A stretch of 64,000 bases of DNA from Baylisascaris procyonis (Eukaryota; Nematoda; Chromadorea; Rhabditida; Ascarididae). Under the pieces are notes generated by a model that searched no databases, was not told where the DNA came from, and saw only the letters and a list, made by a program, of their open reading frames with translations. Where the stretch lies: contig JAZARR010000184.1 in NCBI GenBank assembly GCA_037389465.1, forward strand, positions 1,240,001 to 1,304,000, given 5' to 3'. The position numbers and the translations under genes were made by a program. Each line of letters opens with the position of its first letter. Position 1 is the first letter of the stretch. This document shows, one piece after another, positions 50,921-62,833 of this stretch.

Positions 50921-53086
50921 ATTCCACAATGATGCATCAGTTTGTGCCAATTTTACATGAATTTTATTATCATGTAATCCATTTTATAGCGATCGAGTTG
51001 TATTTTACAACCGATCCGCTCAGAGGAACCAATCTTTTCGATGTAGAAGACTCGTCTGAGTGGTGGGTTCAGTTGAACCATCGATACATTAAAGTGTGGT
51101 ATTTATAACACATTCCTTTGTTAAGTTAAAGCTTAAAGTAAAGTTGTTAAGTTGAGATCAGATGCGGGTATTTTGCTTCAATACTGTGATTCACTCGCAT
51201 CGCTGTAGTGCCAAAGTTGTTTTTTATTTTCCTTTGCTTATTTAATTATAAATCTGCGCTCATACTGCCACATCATTGATCGTAGCCATATTAACCGCTA
51301 CCTTCATTTTCAAACCTCATCGATTCAACTGAATTCTAAATTCTCGATAAGTCACAATTTTAGACTGAGTTTCCATTTCAGTAATTTGAAAAGAATATAT
51401 CATCGATGAATATTTAAATAACCTAGAAAAGCAACATTCCTTATGATTTTCTTATTGGAAGCGTAGCAGTGGGAATCGCTAGTGGCAAATGTTGTGTGCA
51501 TGAATACATCCGTCGTACTATTGACGAACACCGTAGCTACTATGGGAAAATGCGTCTCATCAATGGCCCACATTACAAGGCTATGAGCTGAAAGAAAATT
51601 GTTGACTATGAAGAGAGGCGCAAATTTCATGAAATTTCTGTTTGGATAAGTGCCAATTTTGAAGCCATAACTGGATGTCGCATAAATTTCACCTTTTATT
51701 GCCACCATTCGCGACAGCCCCAAAATCTTATGAAGAATTTACTCACGCTCGCAGTCTTCTTTCAGCCTATTTAAATGAATCCCTCGTAATACTATTCCAA
51801 TTCTTTTTCACTCTGCGTTCTCTTCAAATTTTGTGCTCTTTTTGAATTGTTTAGTCGTATAAAGGTTAGATAGTGGTGGTTCGCATCATTGAACTTTTCA
51901 CATAGACGAACACGTAAATGTCACATTTACTCTTTTTATGTGAGCCGCACGAAGCGAAACACGTAATTTGCAGTCTTTCTTCACAACGCTAACTATTAAA
52001 AATATGATCATCACTTTCATTTCTTTCTCTATCTCGTTAAATTTTTTTTCGAATCTCTTTCGGTTTTCCTCTTCAAACGAATATTCTCTCATTCCTTATA
52101 GACATCATATCATTTACGGTAGGCAAACAATTTAATAGCCTATGATTAGCAATACTCCATTATTATGGGATAATTCGGGAGTGATACATAGACAATATTC
52201 ACATATAACAGCATATGTACAGTGATAAATTATACGAGGAAAAAAAGAGAAGAATAGAATGTTGGATAAGATTGTTGAGAAAGTAAAACAAAATTCGACT
52301 CTCAGTTGTCTTAAATGTTCATTTGCTTGACATTTATACATCAAAAGTATGTCATATTTGAAATATTAACTAAATTATTGTTGAAAGAATTTCGCTTTTA
52401 TTGAACAAATCGATGCGGGTGAAATCAATAGAACATAAATGTCACTCAAAAGTGGACTATTTGTGCGTTTGTTAATTTTATGCTTAAGCACTTATTTGAG
52501 TATTGACTACAGTCATTCTATATAACATTCAAGTTTAAGTGTCATATAGCTGTTTGAAACCGGCAACACTGCCATCGTTCTTGCTTTTAACCGTGTAAAG
52601 AGTTTTTTGAGATTTGTTGACAATTCAAAAATTAATATTCTGTTTTATTTTGCAGTATAATTTCTACTACACAATAAATAAGCAGAAACTTAATCAAATG
52701 ATATACTTCAAATGTGATGGCTATCCACAGTTATTGAATATTTTTCATGTATTGCGATGTAGAATTTTTGCTAAAATCCGATGTTTAGGTACTGTGATTC
52801 GGAAAAATATTTTAGCTTGCATTTCTTTTTCATCGACCAATTTATATTTGACATCTAAATTGGGGAACTTTTGTCGACGTTTTTTCTGAAAGTGGCATGT
52901 TTTACAAATAGAAGTGCCGATCTTTCATCGACTAGCAGAATTTATCTTTCTTTTTTCTACTCTCTTTTGTGATTTTGTCTTGAAAGATCACAACAGTATT
53001 CGTATTGATATTCGACAAATCCATCGATGCTATCTGCCACTAAAAGTTTACTGTAGATTTCCTTTTTGTATTGATTCAATGGTTTT

Positions 53087-53545
53087 TTAAATCATCTGAG
53101 TGAATGAATGATAGATTGTATTGTTGGGATATTTTAGCACTACGAGAGCATTTTTAATCTGCAGCCTAAGAATAGAAATCAGAATCGATTTGAATTTGCA
53201 TTTGCAGTAAATAAAACTAGAATTGCCTATACGATATAAATTACTATTTATAACAGTATAAGGATGGAAGTGGCATCTATTGATTGTTATGGAGGAAGAT
53301 TGTTGAGGATGAAACTGAGTGCCGCTTAGCACTTGCGATCGGCACGAGCTAGAGACGAAGCGGGCGGCACATCGAGAAAAGCAACCCGATGAAGTTCTTA
53401 GCAACGGACCGTAGTCGACAATCGATGATTTATTAGCGAACACACTTTGACGCGTATCTTTTGTAGAATGCCGCCTTGCGCCAGAAAACGCAAACCTCAC
53501 GTCGTTTGTTTCCGAACACATCATCAACACAACTAAACTCTTCAA
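53087..53545 (-). CDS. Long open frame, unknown, possibly spurious
   Basis: 152 codons open from an ATG on the minus strand, the longest uninterrupted frame in the window. The first 85 or so codons lie in a GC-richer patch with a Ser/Arg/Cys-rich product; the rest follows AT-rich composition. No domain, signal peptide or membrane segment is clear. Chance is a real explanation. It could also be one exon of an unrecognised gene or a decayed repeat. Confidence 0.2.
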   Translation of the reverse strand: MKSLVVLMMCSETNDVRFAFSGARRHSTKDTRQSVFANKSSIVDYGPLLRTSSGCFSRCAARFVSSSCRSQVLSGTQFHPQQSSSITINRCHFHPYTVINSNLYRIGNSSFIYCKCKFKSILISILRLQIKNALVVLKYPNNTIYHSFTQMI

Positions 53546-54129
53546 CTTCTTTAGCTAAGCTTTTAGCAGAAACATCGAGCATCTAGCTGATGAACAAACG
53601 CCCTTCTGATCAACTTTAGAGTGGACTCAACTCATCTCAAACAGAATATATTGCACCTCTTGGACACTTTCTATGAATCCAGTAAGCTATAAAGCAAACG
53701 GTGGCGTCGCATTTGTTGTCGCAGAAATTTGTAACATTGGAAAATCATTTTACGACTCGAAAAGAGCAATTAGTATAGATCTAACGTCTTTCATGCTATA
53801 TCTACGAAAAAATTATTAAAAAGAGACATTATGGTGCAATAATCTTGAGTTTTTGCAAAATGATGTCAATTTTGTATTGGAACGCAATCGGTCAGTCGCA
53901 TTCCTATGAGTTAGTGCTGAAATGTACTTTGAAACCGAGTGACTTGTTATTTGTATATGTAGTAAATTGCTCCAAAATCGCCAGTTATTTGCCTTGGATA
54001 AATAAATTGGTTTTACCCATTTCCACTGTGGCTGAAGTATTGAGACAATGTAGTTAAAGTTCATAGAAAAGCCAACTTAAGTTCAGCTAGTTCAAGTTTA
54101 TGATAGAACCAAGGTCGTCTTTTCTCGAA

Positions 54130-54245
54130 CTTCAGTGGTAATTATTGTATGGCGACGAGTAAAGACTTCTCCGAGTCGGATGAGGAACTGCGGGCTTCCG
54201 CATACCGGGTAGATAGCTAACTAACTGAGCCATTGCCGTGCCTCT
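54130..54245 (-). repeat. tRNA-derived SINE-like element
   Basis: On the minus strand, GCACGGCAA is followed by an excellent A box TGGCTCAGTTAG (54221-54232) and, at tRNA-like spacing (about 41 bases, start to start), a damaged B box GTTCCTCATCC. A non-tRNA tail continues through GAGAAGTCTTTACTCG. Intact A box, broken B box and an unrelated tail fit a SINE, not a tRNA gene. Confidence 0.55.
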
Positions 54246-57200
54246 GCTTGCCATTATTTCTTGCCTTAGTTCCACCAGTTTAGCAGTGCAAATAATGCAA
54301 CAGACATAAAATCAACGAGAATTGACAACATTTTGAACAAGCTATCTTACGTGGTTGCAATTTATAATAAAGCCAACTTGAGTCTCACCCAAACCTCAAT
54401 GTTGTGGCTACTGAGAACTTTATCACAGGTAGAAACGAACCCATGAAAAGACGGAGTTGATAGCTTGATTCCGCATGTGAGCAAAGCTTTCACCACCACA
54501 AAACGACTGAAACATGAATTGTAACAGCTCTGGTTCATTGCGTATTTTATGTACAACTTCGATGCACAATTTCTTAAAGGAAATGTTTGCTTGTCATATC
54601 TATCGATTTCTCGTCTTTGGTTCATTTTTTTGTAATTTGCATATTATGCAAATCAATACTTTGATTGCTGATGATTGACAAGCACTGCAAAAAGATTTCG
54701 AAAAAAGCCAACTAGCAGAATTGTCAATGAAGATGCTAACCAAAAACTCATTAACATCTTTTCCACCCCCTCCTTTAACTCTTCATTCCGTCGAAAAGAT
54801 AACATAAACAAGAGGAAGAAAGACAGTGTATTGGTTTTGTTGTACAATAAAAGGGCGTGCACAAAAAGAGCGCCCGAAGAGGGATGCTCGTTGAGAAATT
54901 GTGAAGTGCAGCAGCGCACAGTTGTCGCACATAAATTTCAAAATTTCAATGCGAACTGAAAGCGTGCATTCTTCATTGAACAAAAACCTCAACAATTCCA
55001 CACAAAAATATTCACCACTTTGCACTGACCACTTGTGCATCACTAATTTCATCTCGATGCTAACATCAATGATTAACTATTGCTTATTTTTCCACTTATT
55101 GTAATTGGCTACGGCTTTACTCCATTGTAAAATGTTTGCTCACCTTTACAAACGTTCATGTTAATGATTCACTTCAAGTCGCTTATTTAGATGAATATTA
55201 CAAGAAGTTTTTTCCCAATTCCAAATTTATTAATTCAAATTGCTATTAGATAGTTCTCACATAATGATGCTTGAATTTCATTTTCGAATATGCCTCACGA
55301 ATTTTTGGGTAATATGAAGTGAAGGGAGCGGAGATGGCCAAGTAACGAAGTTGTACATGAAATTCTTGCTTCAGATGTAGCTAATTGCCGTACTCAAACA
55401 ATATATAGACCTAAAGGAACTGCCGAAACAATGCGCATACAAAGAAAAGAAGCATAAAAGTGGTTGCCGCATTGGAATGTTTGAATTGCCTTGTCCATCC
55501 TGAATTTCTTCAATAAATGATACCTATAAGGCGCAATAAAAACCATAATTCAAGGAAACATGAGAGCAAAAATCATAGCAACGACCCTCATTTGGCAAAT
55601 ATTTGCGTACCATCGAAATCACCTTACGGTAGTCATAAGTGTCCCATATTTCTATTCAGCCGTCACGCTATCGCTTGTTTTGACAGTATAGAGCGGCATC
55701 TTCGAATCATTCAAACTTTTCTTTTGCGATATTCTCATGTATCGTTGTGTTTATATTGGAGGATCGATGTGTCGTACTGATGAAGTTTAAATGAAGATGG
55801 TTCAAATGCAAATGAGGATCGATGACAGTTGATATATATGGCCTTCTGCTTTATATAGTGGATTTTATATGCGTTGTGCATACTCATATAATACACTTAA
55901 AGTAAGATATTCGTTGCCGTTGCCTGACTGAGCATCCAAATGCGCAAAGCAAAAAGTTTATGGAACTTTGATTCACACTTCAGAAATCTGACCAGAAGTT
56001 TTTCTGAAGCTGTGGAGACAGTGCGTTGAAAAAGTTATTTCTTTTGCCGATATAAATTGCTGGATGTTTTTATGAAAGACAGCTTATGATTGATAAAGTC
56101 TCTAGCTCTCATACTTGCTTTTTCTTTTTTGAACTTATTCCATTCTAAAATGCCACACTTCTGTTTTATTTTATGTTCAATTAACTATCACACAAACCTC
56201 TGCTTAATTATACAGGAAATGATGGGCAATGATATCGCGAATAAAAGAATGTCATAAACTCATTTCATAAAATATTCCTTAGTTAGGGGGATTGTTCTAA
56301 ATCATGACAATCAGCGTCTATTGAGAATAATCTGTGAAAACCTAAACTTGATATTTTTTACACTTCTTCGAGAGGAGGCCTTACTATAACGAATGCAAAT
56401 GCAATATTAGAATCAAGCTCAATGGCTGAAGTGATTAGGACATAAAAAATTCACCGAAGATTTTGAAAGTGTGAACTTTGTTAACTTAACAAACAGATAT
56501 GTTCACTTATTGTTTCGTTGATATTTACTCATGTTATCTTTATTCCAATAGAAATATTGAATGATTTTATTCAACTAATCGATACGCTTTTGAGGATATA
56601 TCATCAAAAATTGAAATTACGGTATAGAGAGACGATAATCGAACATTAGTGCTGCTCATTTTATATTAATACGATGGTTGGCTGTGTGGCTCATCGTTGA
56701 AGATGTATCGTATCGGTAGGGGGAAGCGGATGCGTTTGCGCAAATGCTTGCTTGACATGCGAGACAAGCGTTTCTCAAACACTTTCCATTTTTGTGCGAA
56801 GCCATTATGCATTGTGCTCTTCGTTTGTTACTTTAGATTTCCTAATTTAAGCCACCAATATTACTTATTAGGCTATTAATTTAAATGTATCTTTTAACGT
56901 GTAGGAAATCTATATGATAGTACTGTAGCTTTCGTTGCAGGAAACTTATCTAATCTAAAGTTAAATGTTATAATCCAATAACCGTTGAGCTTTCTCTTTT
57001 TAATTCTACAGGAAAATATCTCTCTACCTCCTTATGAATCGAATTTTTGTTTAACATTGGGTGATGGTATTGTGCATAATTGATGAGCAAATTTGGCATC
57101 GTAATAATGCACCAAAAGTCGTCTTATAACTTAATGCTAATCACTAAAAAGGATTGTTACATATATTTTCTATGCGAGCAACTCACGCTTGCTTCAATCG

Positions 57201-58969
57201 AATATATGTTTGTTGTTATTGCATGCAATTATATACTTTGCTCTAAAATTTATATCGGAAATATCTAAGATCGGTGTTCAAAAATCTCAATCATCCACTT
57301 CTACAACTTGCAAAATTCACACGCTTCAATTGGTTCGTTTCTGATCAAATTGATCGATGGTCAAGCTATCAATCGATGGAAAATCTTGAAAACCACCATC
57401 ATGGTGTCAAATTTCTATAAGATTTCCCTCCAAAAGGCTACGTTCAATGGAGTAATCTTTAAGCTGCAAAGTGTTTACTGTGATGATTGACTTGACACTT
57501 ACAGCAGCACAATATTATTTGCGTTTTGGATGAACACACGGATATATGAGGGTGTGTTTGTGTGTGTTGGATCACAATATGACGCATCCCCAGAGGGGTG
57601 AACAAACATTTGAGGGCTGAGAATCGCGAAACGATAGCCAGAAAGCAGCACATCAAAGCGGACGAACGCAATTATGCACTCATGATCGGCGAACGTCTAC
57701 GAGCCTTCAGAGACAACAAGCCACTCATTGCTTCTCTTCCCACAACCTCCTGCTTGTAGCTACCAACAAATACTGTCATTGCTTTTCGGGTACTGTCATG
57801 GTTTTTTGGATGCTTCCATGGTTCTTATTAAAAGTACACTCGATGTATTTCGAATAAAATCGTAGTCTTTTTGAATACACTCACCAAGGTACTTCTTCAA
57901 TCATTCACTTGAATTGCGGGTTAAAATCAGCTTCTTTCTTTTTTTCGCATCCACAGACTAAGGGCCATTTGCACAGTTTGTAAATTCTTCACTTATGCCC
58001 ATTATTGAATTCCTTCACTTATTCAGCATTAACACTGTGTATTATCCATTTGCCCAAATTATTGCTGTGTGTTGAACGAATTGTTTAGAGGACCGAAGTT
58101 GAGGAGGATAGGATATTATGGGAAGGAAGTAAATGATAAAGGAGAAGGGGAGGAGGTGAACAAAGAAGGGCAATAATTCTGAATGATCAAATAAGCCCTC
58201 GTTTGAGGTTTTCTTTACGTCTCTTCCAAGAAACGATCTGTAGGCGCTATGATCATTGGAATCAATTGGTTGCAAGAAAGAATTTCACCATCTTGAATGT
58301 TTTTGCGATCCTTGTTCTGTCATTTATGGATCGAGTACTGAATTTGTGGCACACCGTTTTCTCCATTGAACTTTCATTTAATACAAACTTCTCATAATAT
58401 TAGAGGATTCATGAAAATGAAACACCTTATTGTGGATGATGCGCTACTTTTTATCGCGAAAGTTTTAGAGGCAACGGAGGGGTCTAGTTAATTAAGGAAG
58501 GAGAAAGAGAGAGAGAATCGTTCGATATAATGCGCTGACTAAGAACTGCTTATGGCAGTTTAATATTTCTCATTCTGTAATAGCTATAACGGATATGCTA
58601 GACCTGGGTGTAACAGACGTAAGCGCAACGTTCATGTATACTTCTAAAATTAATTAGAAACACACATATTGAAGGAACGATGGAGAAATATGAGAGGAGG
58701 AGATTTTAATGAAACTGAAAATTGAATGAATTTATTCATATTAAAAAATTTGAAGTGCTTCTTCATTTCAACTATATCATATACAATTGACTATTGTATT
58801 ACACACTATTTGCATAAAACTTAGAGGCAGTGGAATGGAAATTTTCTTATTGTGAATGTCTTAACGTCATTAAGAATGGTTTCCTTTTGTCTTGATTCCT
58901 TCTCGACGTTAAGCAACTTCTTTAAGTTGTAGCAGTAAACCGCCTAAAATTTATTACTGTTCATTTGGA

Positions 58970-59060
58970 TGAAGGGGTGAGGTGACTGACTACCTTCAGA
59001 GTTACAATCCGAGTTCAAATCTCTCTTGTGAATTTTGGGATAGAGGGGGCCTTCTTTGTG
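58970..59060 (+). repeat. Possible SINE fragment with B box
   Basis: GAGTTCAAATCTC (59011-59023) matches the tRNA B box well. CTGACTACC, typical of an anticodon arm, lies upstream. The A-box region (TGAGGTGACTG, 58978-58988) is poor. Confidence 0.35.
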
Positions 59061-61629
59061 CTGCAAAATTTTCACAATGGCGCAGATGATGTGGGTCTCG
59101 CACCAAAGGTGACAAAATCATTACTATTACCAATCTGAGATAGCGTTTCTTTAAATGCCGATCTCCTGAAACTTGGTCAGGTATACTGAGAAAGCACAAT
59201 CACGGAATGGGCGAACACAAAGACCAGAAATTTTCCATGAAGGTAAGAGGGAAATTTGTATTGTAATTTGGGCGATATTCGGTTCGTTTCAGTTTAAATT
59301 TTGAATATCCTAGTTTCTATCAAGCGATCGCCGATTCGTGATTGGCAGTATCTGGAACTCTTCCAGTTTTGTAGATTCATCGTTTGTTGAACCCTCTCTT
59401 ATCCATTGGTACTGATGGATTTTCTATTATAATTGTATATGCTGAAAATTGATTATAATTGACATTTAAACTATCCTGTTGATCAATTCAATCAACTCTG
59501 CTTTATTATTTAAACAGATCTTGCAAACGTGGTGAAGTTTATAAGTGCTCTATCTCTGATCTTTGGCAGTTTGGAAAGATTTTTGTGAAAAAACTATGTC
59601 TTAGAAGGTGAAATTTTTTGTGATTGAGGAAATCACAAAGGGAATCGTTCATCATAATTGATAGTCCATTGCTAATAACATGTAAATTTTCAATAATTTT
59701 TTTTCATAGATGCACGATTCATGAAAAAATTTCAAAACTGAAAAATATGAACGTGATGTTCTTATCGGATGTGATTATCTGAATTAAGAAGAAATACGAT
59801 TCTAAGAAGTAAAAGACGAGTATAGCTCATATTTTCTTTATTCCCTATACTGCCATATTTCAGTCTCGTTTATTTTGTCTCAAACAACAAATCATCGCAT
59901 CGAGATGGAAACGATGAAAGGTTGAGTGAATGATGAGCTTAATGTGAGGTAATATTTTATACAGCTAATGGCAGCATTACAATACAAAATCGAGCAAGTG
60001 ATTATATGCTCATAGAAGTCGTAAGTGTGCATCGCTGATTGAGTGATTGCAATCACTAGCAACTTTCCGAATTATCCAACTATCTCATATTATATCTATT
60101 GATATCTATTTGTTACCATCAATTTTCTATTCCATCTTTAATTTCTTCCTTCAGCACACTTTTTCGTCTTTTGCTAGTTGTATTTTTGCAAATGTTGTTG
60201 TATTTATTGAGTCCTTTTTTTGAAATGGAATAGGAACTTTTATGTGATCCTATCAGCAACGCGTGCACGATAAGTATGTCACTAGCAAATTTTAGACTTT
60301 TGTTATTTATAATACATTTCTTTGCTATCAACCCTATGTTGCGCAGCAAACGACATAAAATAATGCCATGATGATATATGTCATGATATTTCATGATAAA
60401 ATAATGATACTTTTGTGCTATAAACCTTTCAGAGATATTCGTCTCACTATACTCTATGATCGACCGTCGCATTTGTGTTATACTTATGAATAGTTTTTTC
60501 CTTTGGGAGAGATTCTGCTAGAGGATTTTTTAAAAACGCTTATTACGTTCCCTCCAGTTCCTTTATCCAAGTGTTTTTAAGCGAATAGAAGGAAACCATT
60601 CTGCTACATACATCAACGCAGATAATTAAGTAAACATTTATAATCATATTTTCTCATATATTAATAGCCTTTTCTTAAAACATCCGATATCACCATTTTG
60701 AGTTCGCTTCCAATCCTGTCTAGGTAGGCAAGCTTAGCTTTGACATGAAATAGGAGGAGCATATAAGATGCCAATGTTTTAGCATAGTATTATGTTTTGG
60801 GGTATAAAGGTGCATTGAATATGGCACTTGTTGCGCAACACCAGCTGTATAGAATTGCTTGCCTTCTTAACACTAACGATTCTCCTTTAAGTCGTGCCGC
60901 TTTATGTTTTTAATGAGCGCACAATGTGTTTGCTATAATAGTTGCAATTATTAGTTTCAGAGAAATGTTTAGCATCGACTGCAAATGTTACAGCTAACAG
61001 ACAATTATATAACACATTTCTGTGTTATCTGCTCCATTGAGCATGTCACTTGTGATAGATTGCAATAAACTGTGTCACGCCAATGGAATTACACTAGCGG
61101 AAATGCTAACGAAGTTATTTTTAGGCCTAACAATTCCTAAGCACATTGGCACTCTATTAGTTCTGCTGAATCCTATAGTAATCTGCGCGAAATTATGAAA
61201 CATTAGCGGTAATTCGCGGAAAATGGTGGCTAAACAAGTGAATAGTCAATCGATCAGCATCTAAAAAAATATGCAAGTTTGCTTATTGATCGAATCAGCA
61301 ATCACTAAGTGGTGTTGTATTAAATATGAAAATTTTATTGATCTTGTGCGATTAAATCTGTATCAAACGAGTGAAGAATTAAAGTAACACCTATTTCCTC
61401 GACACTTCTTCGTCGGACCTGACATTTGCTACAACGCTAAACACATAGTTTGTAAACATTCAGGTTGACCTAATCTATATTACACACCGATTACACCATA
61501 TCAGATAGAGTTAACTATTCGCCTACTTCATTTACTTTTTCAATGATCGAGTTAATCTACTCAGCTGTTGGTAATAATCCATTTAACTAATCTGTATACT
61601 ATCAACAATAATCTACTTACCATTATTGC

Positions 61630-62389
61630 CTGCTTCTTCGACCATCCGAGCTTATCTTTTTCCTTACTTGATAAAAACAAATGTCTAGTTATTTCTACTT
61701 CATGAACAATATTTGTGACAATAACATAGAACATGATGAACGAATACAGTAGTTCGATTACTGGCGATCCTTTATTAACTTATTGGCTAGTAAGAATCAA
61801 TTTATTGGCTAATGAGAACAGTAATGTATGTGCGTTTTATAGGAAGTTGAAATATTGGCATAGACACAATGCCATTTATATCGATCGAATTGTATTGGCG
61901 GATTAATAGTACGCAATAATCTAATTAAAAAAAAAAACTTCATTTTTCTGGTGATTTTTTAGTGCGGAAGCTTTATTCCTTTATTTGTCGCGTTATATAA
62001 GAAAGTATAGAGCTCAACAGTTGGTGGGATTTTTTATTCAGTATCTCAACGTCTCCCGAGCTAGAGTATGCAAATGAGTATCTTTCTTTGCACATTTCAC
62101 GTCGCGTTATATAAGAAAGTATAGAGCTCAACAGTTTAAAGATAAGCCCGGATGGTCGAAGAAGCAGATGGTGATAAAGGACTTGAGTTAGATAACAATC
62201 ATTTATAATACTGACGGTTAAGGTTATCAGTTGAATGTCTGTATCTATGTCTTTTTGCAATGAATTTCATTTAGGATAAATTATGTGACTATAGTTAAAC
62301 TGACTCTTCCTCACACTTTTTAGCGATCAGCGAAAAGCAAAGTAGTGCTGAATAGGAGTTAAGTGATAGAGGACTTGAGTTAGATAACA
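61630..62389. repeat. Structured repeat locus with inverted and direct copies
   Basis: Inverted arms at 61630-61659 and 62138-62167 match at 29 of 30 bases. An exact 36-base direct repeat lies at 61987-62022 and 62101-62136. A 27-base direct repeat (26 of 27) lies at 62171-62197 and 62363-62389. A partial 22-base tandem lies at 61780-61822. The layout suggests a small non-autonomous element that has been duplicated locally, or a hairpin-forming transcript. Confidence 0.8.
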
Positions 62390-62786
62390 GTAACGAAGAG
62401 AAAAGTGGTTATTATCAAGAGCTAAGTGGTGTCAAATACTTTAAAAATCCAGAATTTCAAATATATTTTTTGTGTTATGGCACCTAAGGGTCGACTACCC
62501 TCAGGAAAGCATAGAGTTCAGTTAAATGCGTCATATAGATGCGATTTCTATCGCAAAATCTTACTGCAAACAGTTTTCGATGTTGCTTATCAAAAAACCA
62601 GACTCTTTCTGAATGCTCATAATGAAGAAACTCGCTCTCTCAGCTATCAGTTGAAGCCGCTTTGGTTAAGGAATCCACTTTGTTCCTGTTTCCTCGGCTG
62701 CTGTTTATCTCTAGCTTCACTTCAGTTTGATTTGTATTGGGATCTATAAACTCGTTAATAGTGGATATGACCAAAGTTCAGTAATT

Positions 62787-62833
62787 GAAAGAGAGAGAGG
62801 AAGAAAGAGAAAGAGAGAGAGAGAGGAGAGAGA
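62787..62833. repeat. (GA)n microsatellite, interrupted
   Basis: GA-rich tract with several interruptions. The charged or Ser/Leu-rich open frames read through it on both strands are by-products. Confidence 0.9.

Larger units (their letters stand above)
46001..53000. other. Intergenic, no gene recognised
   Basis: AT-rich. It holds a two-copy repeat (46219-46294), a TA array (46834-46880), a GC-richer patch at about 49455-49670 with open frames on both strands but no motif, and a diverged repeat at about 50840-50920. Confidence 0.5.
53001..61600. other. Intergenic with SINE-like fragments
   Basis: Apart from the open frame at 53087-53545 and tRNA-like pieces near 54.2 and 59.0 kb, no gene can be supported. 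A 117-codon frame at 60119-60472 (minus) is Ile/Lys/Asn/Ser-rich and fits AT-rich chance reading. Confidence 0.5.

Noticed and set aside
51400..51723. 107-codon open frame on the minus strand
   Set aside because: No recognisable domain; part of it looks like the diverged ATGAAATTT repeat family.
60119..60472. 117-codon open frame on the minus strand
   Set aside because: Residue use follows AT-rich composition, no motif, and frames of this size are expected by chance in 64 kb.
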